Assembly: GCF_000359585.1 (NCBI RefSeq)
Contig: NZ_APMH01000001.1
Coordinates: forward strand, 62,001 to 126,000
DNA length: 64,000 nucleotides
DNA from: Clostridium tyrobutyricum DSM 2637 = ATCC 25755 = JCM 11008
Lineage (GTDB): Bacteria; Bacillota; Clostridia; Clostridiales; Clostridiaceae
Direction: 5' to 3'
Of the stretch, positions 1 through 8,861 are shown piece by piece. Position 1 is the stretch's first letter. Each line of letters begins with the position of its first letter. Position numbers and translations under genes: made by a program. The notes beneath the pieces were generated by a model, which saw only the letters and a list, made by a program, of their open reading frames with translations, was not told the origin of the DNA and did no database searches.

Positions 1-510
1 GGGATATTTCTTCAATATCACTTATTTTGGTAGTTGGATTACCTGGAGTTTCTACATGAATCAGCTTTGTATTGGGCCGTATTGCCTTTTTTATTTTCTC
101 TACATCTGATGTATCAACAAGAGTTGCCTCTACACCATACTTATCGGGGAGATATTGATTCAACAATCTATAAACTGCTATATATGAAACATTAGAACAA
201 ATCACATGTGAATTGCTGCCTAAAAATGTAAAGAATACACCTGCAAGTGCAGCAACTCCACTTGCAAGAACTACACAGTCTTCCCCACCTTCCAATGCAG
301 CCAGTCGCTGTTGAAGATACAATTGATTTGCAGAAGTATTTCTAGTATATAGTATTTGATTTGGGTCACTCCAGTTAATTGATGATGCATCTTCTGGAAG
401 TCTGTAGCAGTTTGCCATAGTTATAGGACGTCTGATAGATCCCGTTTCTTTATCAATCCCATTGCCTACATGTACGCATTTTGTTATAAAGCTAGGTTCT
501 TTACTCATTA
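1..510 (-). CDS. Cys/Met-metabolism PLP-dependent enzyme (partial, 3' end off window)
   Basis: N-terminal 169 residues of a trans-sulfuration-type PLP enzyme (cystathionine gamma-synthase / methionine gamma-lyase family); the gene continues past the left edge. The ATG at 510 follows a GGGGGA ribosome site. Visible family segments are YTRNTSANQ (54-62), the cofactor-phosphate loop ASGVAAL (82-88) and ETPGNPTT (153-160). The PLP lysine lies outside the window. Transcription comes from a consensus promoter through a SAM-I riboswitch and terminator, so the enzyme is probably made when S-adenosylmethionine is low and acts in methionine or cysteine synthesis or exchange. Exact substrate cannot be told: synthase and lyase members share these motifs. 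Confidence 0.9.
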
Positions 511-544
511 CATTTCCCCCTTATAAGTTGAATAATTGATTATA

Positions 545-579
545 TTAAAAAGATTGTCTTTCATAAGAAAAACAACCTT
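545..579 (-). terminator. Intrinsic terminator of the S-box leader
   Basis: AAGGTTGT+TTTTC pairs with GAAAG+ACAATCTT (13 bp with U-G wobbles, 4-nt loop) followed by a U run. It lies between the SAM aptamer and the start codon, as expected for the expression platform of a SAM-I riboswitch. Confidence 0.85.
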
Positions 580-597
580 AATTCACAAGATATCTTC

Positions 598-699
598 CTT
601 ATCTTTCAGAATATTCTGCTGGAATTAACACCTTGCACTTAAATAAAAATGCTGGTTGTCGGGTTTCAAAGGGCCAGTCCCTCCACCACTCTCGATAAG
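598..699 (-). promoter_or_regulatory. SAM-I (S-box) riboswitch aptamer
   Basis: On the minus strand the leader has P1 strands CTTATC (694-699) and GATAAG (598-603), the conserved AGAGTGGTGGAGGGACTGGC block, the GAAACCC segment, and GGTGTTAATTCCAGC further on: the S-box core in the right order. It precedes a terminator and a Cys/Met PLP gene, the classic S-box context. SAM binding should favour termination. Confidence 0.95.
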
Positions 700-719
700 A
701 TATATATATAATTTATTTC

Positions 720-748
720 ATGATATATTATAATAGTATTTTTGTCAA
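720..748 (-). promoter_or_regulatory. Sigma-A-type promoter of the S-box transcript
   Basis: TTGACA (743-748) and TATCAT (720-725) separated by 17 bp, about 20 bp upstream of the riboswitch P1 stem. Confidence 0.75.
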
Positions 749-870
749 TAAATTATGCTAACAAAAAAATGGAGACTAATCTAATATGGATTTTAAAGAA
801 CGTGAAACAACTGGAATTGATGATAGTCCAAAATTGTTATCTCAGATTTTATACTGACTAGACTTTTTAC

Positions 871-2004
871 CTACCAAACTTCGTCTGAAATTTCTTTCAC
901 TAACCTAATCTTGTCCCACTGCTGCTTTTCAGTTAAAATGTTTCCTTCTTCAGTGGATGCAAAGCCACATTGTGGACTTAAACACAATCTGTTTAGATCA
1001 ATGTATTCTGTTGCCTCTTTTATTCTCTTTATTACATCTTCTTTATTCTCAAGCTGTCCTATTTTAGAACTAATTAAACCCAATACAACAATCTTATCTT
1101 TTACAAATCTAAGTGGAGCAAAATCTCCTGCACGATCAGTATCGTATTCCAGATAAAATGCATCTACATTAACGGTACCAAATAATATTTCTGCTACAGC
1201 TTCATATCCACCTGAAGATGCCCATGTTGAATGATAGTTTCCACGGCAAACATGCATTGTAATCACCATATCATCGGGATGTCCTTTAAGTGACTCATTA
1301 TTTACCTTAGCATACAATTTGGCAATTTCATTTATATCCAGGCCTTCTTCCTGACGTGCTTCCCAATATTTTTTGTCACAAAACATTCCCCATGTACAGT
1401 CATCCAGTTGAAGGCTGCGGCAGCCAGCATCATAAAAAGCTTTTATAGCCTTTCTATAGGCATTGGCTATATCAGATACAAGTTCTTTTGTACTGCTGTA
1501 AATTGAATCTGTAATCTCCTTGTTTTCACCTCTTTGAAGCTCTGCAAGAAACTGTGCTGGTGCAGGTATGCTCTGACGTGCAATTACATCGTCGCCTGTA
1601 ATGCTTTTTAAAAATTTGTAATGTGAAACCATAGGATGATTGCTAAAACCTATTTTACCAGTAAGTACAGCAGTTTCAGGTCTAGTCTCCAAACCATTGA
1701 ATTTATATCCCTCATCTATAATCTTCCTATCTACACCATCAAGTCCCCACATAAAATCAAGGTGCCACCATGATCGCCTGAATTCACCATCTGTAACAGC
1801 TTTAAGTCCTACGGATTTTTGTTTCTCAACCAATTTTATTATTTCCTTGTTCTCAAGTTGATTTAATTCTTCAAAAGAAATTTCTCCATTTTTGAATTTA
1901 ATACGTGCATTTTTTATATTTTGTGGACGTAAGAAGCTTCCTACAATATCTGCTCTAAAAGGAGTTTTAGTTCTCTTGTCCGTTTTTTCAAATACTATAC
2001 TCAT
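871..2004 (-). CDS. Cobalamin-independent methionine synthase-like protein (YxjH/YxjG family)
   Basis: 377-residue single-domain homologue of the C-terminal catalytic half of MetE; the length matches Bacillus subtilis YxjG/YxjH. Zinc-site residues of the MetE fold are in place: H251 and C253 in MHVCRGN, E286 in YLEYD, and C346 in SPQCGFAS. The family is thought to transfer a methyl group to homocysteine from a donor other than full-length MetE's folate substrate; the donor is unproven. It is the last gene of a LysR-yxj-yxj unit and has a close paralogue just upstream. ATG at 2004 follows GGAGAG. Confidence 0.85.
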   Translation of the reverse strand: MSIVFEKTDKRTKTPFRADIVGSFLRPQNIKNARIKFKNGEISFEELNQLENKEIIKLVEKQKSVGLKAVTDGEFRRSWWHLDFMWGLDGVDRKIIDEGYKFNGLETRPETAVLTGKIGFSNHPMVSHYKFLKSITGDDVIARQSIPAPAQFLAELQRGENKEITDSIYSSTKELVSDIANAYRKAIKAFYDAGCRSLQLDDCTWGMFCDKKYWEARQEEGLDINEIAKLYAKVNNESLKGHPDDMVITMHVCRGNYHSTWASSGGYEAVAEILFGTVNVDAFYLEYDTDRAGDFAPLRFVKDKIVVLGLISSKIGQLENKEDVIKRIKEATEYIDLNRLCLSPQCGFASTEEGNILTEKQQWDKIRLVKEISDEVW

Positions 2005-2121
2005 TTAAATCTCTCCTTAACTAACTCGTTTTACTGTGAAACAAGTATAACACAGATGGATTTATATGGGTAACTTCAAAAAACTATTACCTGTTATAGG
2101 AATTAGCTATATCTAATACTT

Positions 2122-3240
2122 TTATTGATTCCACACTTCACCCGCAATTTCCACAATAAGCCTTATTTTATCCCACTGTTCCTCTTCTGTAATTATATTT
2201 CCCTCTTCTGTAGAAGCAAACCCGCACTGAGGGCTTAAACAAAGTTGATTTATGTCAATATATTTACAGGCTTCAGAAATGCGAGATTTAATATACTGCT
2301 TGCTCTCAAGTCCACCATGTTTTGTAGTTACAAGTCCAAGTACAACTATCTGTTTTTTTATAAATCTCAAAGGTTTGAAGTCACCTGATCTTTCATCATC
2401 ATATTCCAGGAAAAATCCATCTACACTGCAATTTTTAAAAATTGTTTCAGATATAAAATCATATCCTCCCGATGCAAACCATGATGAATGAAAATTTCCA
2501 CGGCATATATGAAGTGTAATTATCATATCATCCGGACAATCTAAAGTACTCCCATTGATAAGATTTAAATAGTAATTCATGAGTTCCTCAGGATCAACAT
2601 TCATATGGCTTATGTGTTGTCTGTATTTCTGACTGCACAACATTCCGAGTGCTGTATCATCCAGCTGGAGATATCTGCAGCCAGCTTCATAAAAAGATTG
2701 GATTGCACATTTGTAAACTTCTATAATATCATTCATGAGTTCCTGACTATTTTTATAGACATTATTTTCATTATGACTTTGTACAGAGTAAAATAGAGCT
2801 GGGGATGGAATTGTAAATTTAGGAATACTGCTGCCGCAAATACTTTGTAAATATTTAAAATGTTGTATCATGGGATGACCATTAAATAAGATCTTATCTA
2901 CAATCCGAAAACTTTCAGCTCTAATTCTTGATCCGTTGATATTTTTTCCCTTGTTCAACATAATCTTTTCCGTACCATGTATGCCTAAAAAGAAATCCAA
3001 ATGCCACCACGATCTTCTAAATTCTCCATCGGTAACAGCCTTTAATCCCAATTGTTTTTCCTTTTGTACCAATTTTATAATCTCTGTATTCTCAATATCT
3101 GTTAAAGTTTCAAAACTTATATCTCCTTCTGCAAACTTTCTGCGGGCAATTTTAATTTCTTCTGTACGTAAAAAACTGCCTACAATATCACAGCGAAAAG
3201 GTGGTATATTTCTTTTCGTTCCTGTTAATTTTCTAACCAT
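2122..3240 (-). CDS. Cobalamin-independent methionine synthase-like protein, second paralogue
   Basis: 372-residue paralogue of the adjacent downstream gene, sharing VGSFLR near the N-terminus, GEFRRSWWHLDF, LHICRGNFHSSW and LSPQCGFASTEEGN, so the zinc ligands are kept. I chose the ATG at 3240 because GGAGGGA lies directly before it; an in-frame ATG at 3252 precedes that ribosome site. The two copies differ most in residues 85-170, so they may use different methyl donors or acceptors. It starts 20 bp after the LysR gene stop and is probably co-transcribed with it. Confidence 0.85.
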   Translation of the reverse strand: MVRKLTGTKRNIPPFRCDIVGSFLRTEEIKIARRKFAEGDISFETLTDIENTEIIKLVQKEKQLGLKAVTDGEFRRSWWHLDFFLGIHGTEKIMLNKGKNINGSRIRAESFRIVDKILFNGHPMIQHFKYLQSICGSSIPKFTIPSPALFYSVQSHNENNVYKNSQELMNDIIEVYKCAIQSFYEAGCRYLQLDDTALGMLCSQKYRQHISHMNVDPEELMNYYLNLINGSTLDCPDDMIITLHICRGNFHSSWFASGGYDFISETIFKNCSVDGFFLEYDDERSGDFKPLRFIKKQIVVLGLVTTKHGGLESKQYIKSRISEACKYIDINQLCLSPQCGFASTEEGNIITEEEQWDKIRLIVEIAGEVWNQ

Positions 3241-3260
3241 ATTTCCCTCCATTCTATGTT

Positions 3261-4193
3261 TTACAGCAGATAATAATTGGAATCAAAATAATTTGTCGAT
3301 ACAATATCATTTAATATGTTTATAAATTCTTTAGCTATGTTGTTTAACTTTATATTCTTATGTGAAATCCATCCTACTGTAAATATTTCACTGTTTTCAA
3401 GTGGTATGGACTTTATTTCACTACCATTTAAATCAGAGACTACTACTCCAGTACCAATAGTATAGCTTTCCGTACCAATTATTAGATTTGAAAGAGTAGC
3501 CCTGTCATTTACATAAATTATTTTATTCATTTCAGAAAGATCCACCATTTCCTCTGAGAAATGTATTGAATTATTTTTTCCCTGATCGAATTTAATATAT
3601 GGGAAAGGCTCTATATCTTTAATATTAACAAATTCTCTATTGGAAAGAGGATGCTTGGTACTAATAAAAATGTATGGATTGGTATTAAATAAAGGTGTAA
3701 ATTTGAGCTCATTGTCCCTGAATATTTTATTTAAAACCTTTGAATTGTTTTCACCTATATATAACACTCCTATGTCACTTCTAAGCATTTTTACGTCTTC
3801 AATAATTTCATAAGTTCTTGTTTCTCTTAAATTCAATTCATATCCTTCAATTTCAAAATTTTTCATTAACTTTACAAAAGCATCTACTACAAAAGCATAA
3901 TGCTGAGTTGAAATAGAAAAATGCACAGGTCTCAGTTGTGTTCCCTTATAATGATTCTCCAATAATTCAGTTTGTTCTACAATTTGTCTTGCATATCCCA
4001 GAAACTCAATTCCATCCATTGAAATATTTATTCCTCTATTATTTCTATCAAATATTACAATTCCCAGCTCATTTTCAAGCTCTTTTATGGCATTTGAAAG
4101 GCTTGGCTGTGATATAAAAAGTTTTTTTGCCGCTTCATTCATAGAACCACAGTTTGAAACCGCAACGGCATATTTTAATTGCTGAAAAGTCAA
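3261..4193 (-). CDS. LysR-family transcriptional regulator
   Basis: 310 residues with an N-terminal winged helix-turn-helix (roughly 1-60, AAKKLFISQPSLSNAIKELE) and a periplasmic-binding-protein-like effector domain. It starts with TTG at 4193 behind GGAGGTGA. It is the first gene of a unit with the two MetE-like genes, so it probably controls them in response to a sulfur or methionine metabolite; no S-box is present here, unlike the neighbouring PLP gene. Effector unknown. Confidence 0.88.
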   Translation of the reverse strand: MTFQQLKYAVAVSNCGSMNEAAKKLFISQPSLSNAIKELENELGIVIFDRNNRGINISMDGIEFLGYARQIVEQTELLENHYKGTQLRPVHFSISTQHYAFVVDAFVKLMKNFEIEGYELNLRETRTYEIIEDVKMLRSDIGVLYIGENNSKVLNKIFRDNELKFTPLFNTNPYIFISTKHPLSNREFVNIKDIEPFPYIKFDQGKNNSIHFSEEMVDLSEMNKIIYVNDRATLSNLIIGTESYTIGTGVVVSDLNGSEIKSIPLENSEIFTVGWISHKNIKLNNIAKEFINILNDIVSTNYFDSNYYLL

Positions 4194-4284
4194 GAGATCA
4201 CCTCCATTTCAACTTATGTTCAACATAATTTATATAAATATATAATATTATATCATTAAAGAAGTATCAATCTAATGATAATTT

Positions 4285-4334
4285 AAAAAAGGATCTATCC
4301 TGGACAATAATTAAATTATTAACCAAGATAGACC
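4285..4334 (-). terminator. Terminator after the DUF1657/DUF421 cluster
   Basis: GGTCTATC...GATAGATCC arms with an AT-rich inner stem, followed by a run of seven T on the minus strand. Confidence 0.7.
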
Positions 4335-4354
4335 ATTTTGTTTATTCACATAAT

Positions 4355-4555
4355 TTATTTATATTGAGGTTCCTGTTCCTGAATATATTTTAATCTTCCA
4401 TTTAAAACTTGTAATGAATCCTCAAAAGTTTTAGCCAGCTGCTTAAAATCCTGTTTTGCAGTTGGATCTTCTGTCTGCAATTCAAAAGTTTTCATTGTAG
4501 CTGCTGCTGATTGAACTCCAGCTATCGCCTGCTGCATCTGTGTTCCTACTGTCAT
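4355..4555 (-). CDS. DUF1657 small protein
   Basis: 66-residue helical protein starting MTVGTQMQQA and ending in QEQEPQYK, the DUF1657 pattern. The ATG at 4555 is chosen because AAGGAG sits 8-9 bases upstream; an upstream in-frame ATG would overlap that site. It is the last of three genes DUF1657-DUF421-DUF1657. In Bacillus and clostridia such proteins occur with DUF421 membrane proteins and spoVA-type genes and are linked to spore envelope properties. Molecular function unknown. Confidence 0.8.
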   Translation of the reverse strand: MTVGTQMQQAIAGVQSAAATMKTFELQTEDPTAKQDFKQLAKTFEDSLQVLNGRLKYIQEQEPQYK

Positions 4556-4615
4556 AGTTGCCATCTCCTTTATAATAATGTTGATTTTATATAATGAACA
4601 ATACAATAAAAATTT

Positions 4616-5476
4616 TCAGCGTAGTAGATAAGGTTCTAATTTATCCATTAATCTTTTTATTGTACTGGCATTGTTTGAATACATTTTTTTAGCTTCCAAA
4701 TTATCTGTTTCCAATGAATATGCAAATAAATCAGCTTGAACTTTTGAAATACTTGCATAAAGCAGTTCTTTTACTTTAGGCTGCTCTATTTGTATTGAAT
4801 CATCAAAAGTATCTATAAAAAGATCACCTGAAGAATCCACCTGACCAATAAACACATTCTCAAGAATCACTCCAAAATTTGATAGTTGAATTTGGAGCCA
4901 TTCACGATTTAAGCCTCTGTTTGATAATGCACCATCTATAATTTTCCCATTCAATATAACTGTTTCAGGTTCGGATATAGGCGCAACTTCCACTTTAAGG
5001 TCATGCGAAGTAACTGGTTTCTTGTCTGATTTCAATAAAACATTTACTTCTCCTGTAGTTTCCATTACGGCAAATTGTACATCAGCCAGATTAAATATAT
5101 TTTTAGATCTTAAATCTCTAAGTAGTTCGTCTCCCGTATATCTTATAGTTTTTAAATTTTCTTCCATTACCTTTCCATCTTTTATTAATACAGTTTGATT
5201 TCCATATACAAAGTCATGTATCCATTTGACTTCCAAAGATAGATAATCTATTATAAGAGAAAACAAAACCCAAACACCTAATACAAGAAAGGCAAATATC
5301 ACATTGGATACTAAGCCAAGTGAAATAAATGTAACAATAATAGCAATTACAATATAATTTATCATCCTAAAAGGTGTTAATTTTGACAAATTGCCTTTTC
5401 CATAGATTTTAACTATTACTAAAGTTAGAAAAAATAAAATAGCAGATTTTAAAATTACCATAATCCAATTTTGCAT
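4616..5476 (-). CDS. DUF421 (YetF-like) membrane protein
   Basis: 286 residues: three N-terminal membrane helices (about 5-25, 35-55, 58-80) followed by a soluble DUF421 domain (about 85-230) with IKDGKVMEENL and the RSKNIFNLADVQFAVMETTG segment, then a helical tail. The family includes YetF and the '2Duf' protein of mobile spoVA operons, which alters spore inner-membrane properties. Here it is bracketed by two DUF1657 genes and sits next to a YteA-like sporulation gene, which supports a spore-membrane role; this is inference. Confidence 0.8.
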   Translation of the reverse strand: MQNWIMVILKSAILFFLTLVIVKIYGKGNLSKLTPFRMINYIVIAIIVTFISLGLVSNVIFAFLVLGVWVLFSLIIDYLSLEVKWIHDFVYGNQTVLIKDGKVMEENLKTIRYTGDELLRDLRSKNIFNLADVQFAVMETTGEVNVLLKSDKKPVTSHDLKVEVAPISEPETVILNGKIIDGALSNRGLNREWLQIQLSNFGVILENVFIGQVDSSGDLFIDTFDDSIQIEQPKVKELLYASISKVQADLFAYSLETDNLEAKKMYSNNASTIKRLMDKLEPYLLR

Positions 5477-5487
5477 ATTTAACTCTC

Positions 5488-5694
5488 CTATTTTCCTTTA
5501 TATTGAGGTTCTTCAATTTGTATTGTCTTCAATCTGTCTTTAATATTTTTAGTAACTGTTTCTGTAGTTTTAAATGCTTCACTATATGCTTTTATTTCAT
5601 CTTTATTTTTGCTCTGCAGAGAATAAATCCTCAGTGTACTTTCAATTCCCTGTAAATCTGCCAATGTCTGCTTTACTCTTGAACCTACCGTCAT
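5488..5694 (-). CDS. DUF1657 small protein, second copy
   Basis: 68 residues, MTVGSRVKQTLADLQ at the start and IEEPQYKGK at the end, paralogous to the DUF1657 gene two positions downstream (about one third identical by eye). ATG at 5694 follows GGGAG by 9 bases; a TTG further upstream overlaps that site. Eleven bases separate it from the DUF421 gene, so the three genes are one unit. Confidence 0.8.
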   Translation of the reverse strand: MTVGSRVKQTLADLQGIESTLRIYSLQSKNKDEIKAYSEAFKTTETVTKNIKDRLKTIQIEEPQYKGK

Positions 5695-5762
5695 TATGAT
5701 CAACTCCCAACCTAATTACAACAATATTATTACCGGTATTGTATTTAAATATTACTGTAAAT

Positions 5763-6371
5763 TTAAGGAAGTTGATTTTTATACTGTGTATTGCTTATTT
5801 TCTCTATAGGTTCAACATATTCTTCATCTTCATCCTCATATTCTTCAACTATGTTTTCTCTTCTATTGAACTTTCCAACTGCCTGATAGCTGTCCTCTGC
5901 ATCAAATCCAACCTCATCTTTATGATTGTCATATCCTCCATGATTCATGGTATACTTCAAAACTTCTTCTTCAGGAGGCCTGTTTTTCATTTCATCAGGT
6001 TTGGAATCGTCAATATTATCCTGACAATGAATACAGTATTCAGCATACGGAACATATTTTAACCTGTTGCGGTCTATTTCCTTGCCGCATTTCTTGCATA
6101 TTCCATAAGTACCCTGTGCCATTCTTTGTAAAGCATTATCTATTTTATTTATAATAATCTCCTCATTCTTTTGGAAAGCCATTCCTCTTTCTTTGTCATA
6201 TATACTGCTTGCACTATCTGCAGGATGATTGTCGTAAACAGATAATTCACTGGACATCTCAGTATTGGACTTTATTGTTTCATTTCTTTCCATCTGTTCT
6301 AGCAAATCACATATTTCATCTCTTTGAGATTTTAATTTATTTTTGAGACTTTTTAATAATCTATTGTCCAT
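5763..6371 (-). CDS. YteA-like TraR/DksA zinc-finger protein (sporulation family)
   Basis: 202 residues: an N-terminal coiled-coil region (1-40), DNHPADSASSIYDKERGMA (about 47-65, the family's conserved segment), a four-cysteine zinc finger CKKC-x17-CIHC (about 93-117), and an acidic C-terminal tail rich in Glu/Asp. The pattern matches the YteA sporulation-associated branch of DksA-like proteins rather than true DksA, because the acidic coiled-coil tip is not recognisable. It is just upstream of the DUF1657 cluster on the same strand (68 bp). Confidence 0.82.
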   Translation of the reverse strand: MDNRLLKSLKNKLKSQRDEICDLLEQMERNETIKSNTEMSSELSVYDNHPADSASSIYDKERGMAFQKNEEIIINKIDNALQRMAQGTYGICKKCGKEIDRNRLKYVPYAEYCIHCQDNIDDSKPDEMKNRPPEEEVLKYTMNHGGYDNHKDEVGFDAEDSYQAVGKFNRRENIVEEYEDEDEEYVEPIEKISNTQYKNQLP

Positions 6372-6572
6372 AATTTATAAACACCTCTCATTTATATTTC
6401 AATGTAAATATATTTTAACTAAAATAGGTCAAGTTTATTCTTGTAACCATCAAAATATATATGGTTTAATTTAGTATAAAAATAAATAATTGTATAAAAA
6501 TAAGGTATTTATATTACTAAAGTAACATAAATACTTTGAATTCACTTTTTTAATTTAAACTTTTATATTTAC

Positions 6573-6854
6573 TTACAATGCTTCTCTCTGTATATCAATT
6601 ATCTCCGCATCAGTATTTACATCTACAAAATTAATTATATTCTCTTCTGTGGAATCCATCTGGGCTGAACTTCCGCATATTCCTGCAATACCTATAACTA
6701 TTGTCTGATGAACATCCTGGCAGTCTATTTCCGCTGCTGATATATTAAATTTATTTTTTAATTTTTGAACTATACTTTTTACTATCATTCTTTTTTCCTT
6801 CAATGAATGTACCCAGGATGCCCTTAAAGTAATTTTCATAATTAAGACTTTCAA
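6573..6854 (-). CDS. DUF503 (YlxP-like) protein
   Basis: 93-residue DUF503 protein with the SLKEKRMIVKSIVQKLKN helix typical of the family. I take the TTG at 6854: GGTGAT precedes it, and the distance from start to SLKEKR then matches relatives; starting at the internal ATG would remove the first strand. In Bacillus the family member YlxP sits in the nusA-infB operon; here the gene stands alone. Function is not established. Confidence 0.8.
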   Translation of the reverse strand: MKVLIMKITLRASWVHSLKEKRMIVKSIVQKLKNKFNISAAEIDCQDVHQTIVIGIAGICGSSAQMDSTEENIINFVDVNTDAEIIDIQREAL

Positions 6855-6923
6855 TATCTATCACCATCTTTTTTATATTCAAATACTATAAACAATATTA
6901 TATCTATATAATGCTCAAATGAC

Positions 6924-6968
6924 AAAAAAATGTATCAAGATAATTAAATTATCTTGATACATTTTTTA
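6924..6968. terminator. Bidirectional terminator
   Basis: Perfect 14-bp stem, TGTATCAAGATAAT / ATTATCTTGATACA with a TAA loop (6931-6961), bounded by seven A on the left and six T on the right. It ends the acyl-CoA dehydrogenase transcript. Confidence 0.9.
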
Positions 6969-6970
6969 AT

Positions 6971-8674
6971 TTATTTTTTTAAAGCTTTAGTTAAAATTGG
7001 TACAATCTCATAGAGATCGCCTACGATACCATAGTCTGCTTGTGCAAATATTGGAGCTTTTTCATCAATATTAATTGCAGCTATAATCTTAGCATTTTTA
7101 ATTCCACCAAGATGTTGAACCTGCCCGGATATTCCAATTGCAAGATAAAATGCTCCTTTAAATTTCCTGCCAGATACTCCTACGAATCTATCAAGAGGCA
7201 GCCAATTTTTTTCTTCTGCAACAGGTCTGGAACAACCAAGTTGTGCCCCTATGTTTTTGGTCAAATCTACTATTATAGGCAAATCATCTTTTGACTTCAG
7301 TCCTCTTCCTATACTGCATACTCTATCAGCTTCACCTATACTTCCGTAAACTTCTTCATTGAAACCAGTTTTTACTTCTATGTTTTCAGATTCAAGATAT
7401 TTCAAAAAGGCAGCTACCCTTTCTTCTGGTGAACCTTCTTTTATAATTATTTTTTTACGATTTCCAGTTATTGATGCCGATGCCAGCTTATGTGATTCTG
7501 GTTTACTTGGTGCTGTACTTGGAGTTTTCTTTGGTCTTCCAATTATTGCATTTGAAATAACCAATTTTTGAATTTCATTTGTTCCCTCATATATTGTGCA
7601 AATTTTAGCATCACGATACATACGTTCTACAGGGAATCCCTTAATATATCCAGAACCACCAAAGATCTGAACTGCATCATTTACAACTTCCAGACATATA
7701 TCAGAAGCATACAGCTTGGCCATGGCAGATTCTTTACCATAGGATTCATGTTCTTCTTTCATCTGTGCTGCACTATATACCATAAATCGTGCCGCTCTAA
7801 TTTTAGTAGCCATTTCAGCAAGTTTGAAAGCTATGTCCTGCTGTCTTGAAATTGGTTTGCCAAATTGAATTCTTTCTTTGGAATATTTCAGTGCCTTTTC
7901 ATAAGCACCCTGTGCTATACCCAATGCCTGGGAAGCAATACCAATTCTTCCTCCTTCAAGTGTCTTCATGGCAATCTTAAATCCCTGTCCTTCTTTTCCC
8001 AAAAGGTTTTCTTTTGGAACTTTTACATTATTAAAAAGCAATTCAGCAGTAGCAGAAGAACGAATACCCATTTTATTGTAGTGTGTGCCAAAAGTAAATC
8101 CTTCCCATCCTTTTTCTACAATAAAAGCACTAATTCCCTTTGTTCCTATGCCAGGTGTTGTAACTGCAAATATTACATAAGTATCAGCATAATCTGCATT
8201 TGTAATAAATACTTTAGAACCATTTAGAATATAGTGAGCACCTTCCAAAACAGCTGTAGTTTCTGTTTCACCAGCATCACTTCCAGCATTAGCTTCAGTT
8301 AATCCAAATGCTCCAATTTTCTTTCCAGATGCAAGGGGAACAAGGTATTTTCTTTTTTGCTCTTCCGTTCCAAATTCCATAATAGGCCATGATCCCAGTG
8401 ATACGTGAGCTGATAAAATAACGCCAACACCGGCATCTATTCTTGACAATTCCTCTACTGCAATAATATAACTCAGTACATCCTTGCCTGCTCCTCCATA
8501 TTCTGCTGGATAAGGAAGTCCCATAATAGACATCTGTGTCATTTCCTTTACTATGTCCTCTGGAAATATACTTTTTTCATCTAGCTGAAAAGAAATCGGC
8601 TCAATCTTAGTCTCAGCAAATTTTCGAACAGTATCTTTAATCGATTTCTGTGCCTCTGTCAGTTTAAAATTCAT
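6971..8674 (-). CDS. Acyl-CoA dehydrogenase fused to C-terminal FAD domain of EtfA
   Basis: 567 residues. Residues 1-380 are a full acyl-CoA dehydrogenase of the short-chain/butyryl type, with GLTEANAGSDAG (124-135), the FAD-side GGSGYIKGFPVERMYRD stretch, and catalytic Glu363 in IYEGTNEIQ. After a Pro/Ser linker (about 384-410) comes the C-terminal FAD domain of the electron-transfer flavoprotein alpha subunit (about 447-567): GRGLKS (456-461), LGCSRP, GISGQVQH (514-521), INIDEKAPIF and ADYGIVGD (546-553). No etfB or complete etfA is nearby. ATG at 8674 is chosen for GGGAG 8 bases upstream. It probably oxidises or reduces an acyl-CoA and passes electrons to its tethered flavin; the partner is unknown. 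Confidence 0.9.
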   Translation of the reverse strand: MNFKLTEAQKSIKDTVRKFAETKIEPISFQLDEKSIFPEDIVKEMTQMSIMGLPYPAEYGGAGKDVLSYIIAVEELSRIDAGVGVILSAHVSLGSWPIMEFGTEEQKRKYLVPLASGKKIGAFGLTEANAGSDAGETETTAVLEGAHYILNGSKVFITNADYADTYVIFAVTTPGIGTKGISAFIVEKGWEGFTFGTHYNKMGIRSSATAELLFNNVKVPKENLLGKEGQGFKIAMKTLEGGRIGIASQALGIAQGAYEKALKYSKERIQFGKPISRQQDIAFKLAEMATKIRAARFMVYSAAQMKEEHESYGKESAMAKLYASDICLEVVNDAVQIFGGSGYIKGFPVERMYRDAKICTIYEGTNEIQKLVISNAIIGRPKKTPSTAPSKPESHKLASASITGNRKKIIIKEGSPEERVAAFLKYLESENIEVKTGFNEEVYGSIGEADRVCSIGRGLKSKDDLPIIVDLTKNIGAQLGCSRPVAEEKNWLPLDRFVGVSGRKFKGAFYLAIGISGQVQHLGGIKNAKIIAAINIDEKAPIFAQADYGIVGDLYEIVPILTKALKK

Positions 8675-8861
8675 AAAACCATCTCCCATTGTAGTGTATG
8701 ATAGAAAATAACTTAACTTAGTATAATTTTCTATTTATAAATAATTATACAATACATTACTGATTATTAAAACCAGAAATCAATCTGTAGTTTTAGCATG
8801 TTTTATGCTATCATCTTACTTGTAGAATTTTATTTATATTTTTACTTAGGAGGAAAATTAC

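Noticed and set aside
786-857. Plus-strand 23-codon ORF starting MDFKERETTG
   Set aside because: No ribosome site at good spacing, no recognisable family, overlaps nothing conserved; likely chance.
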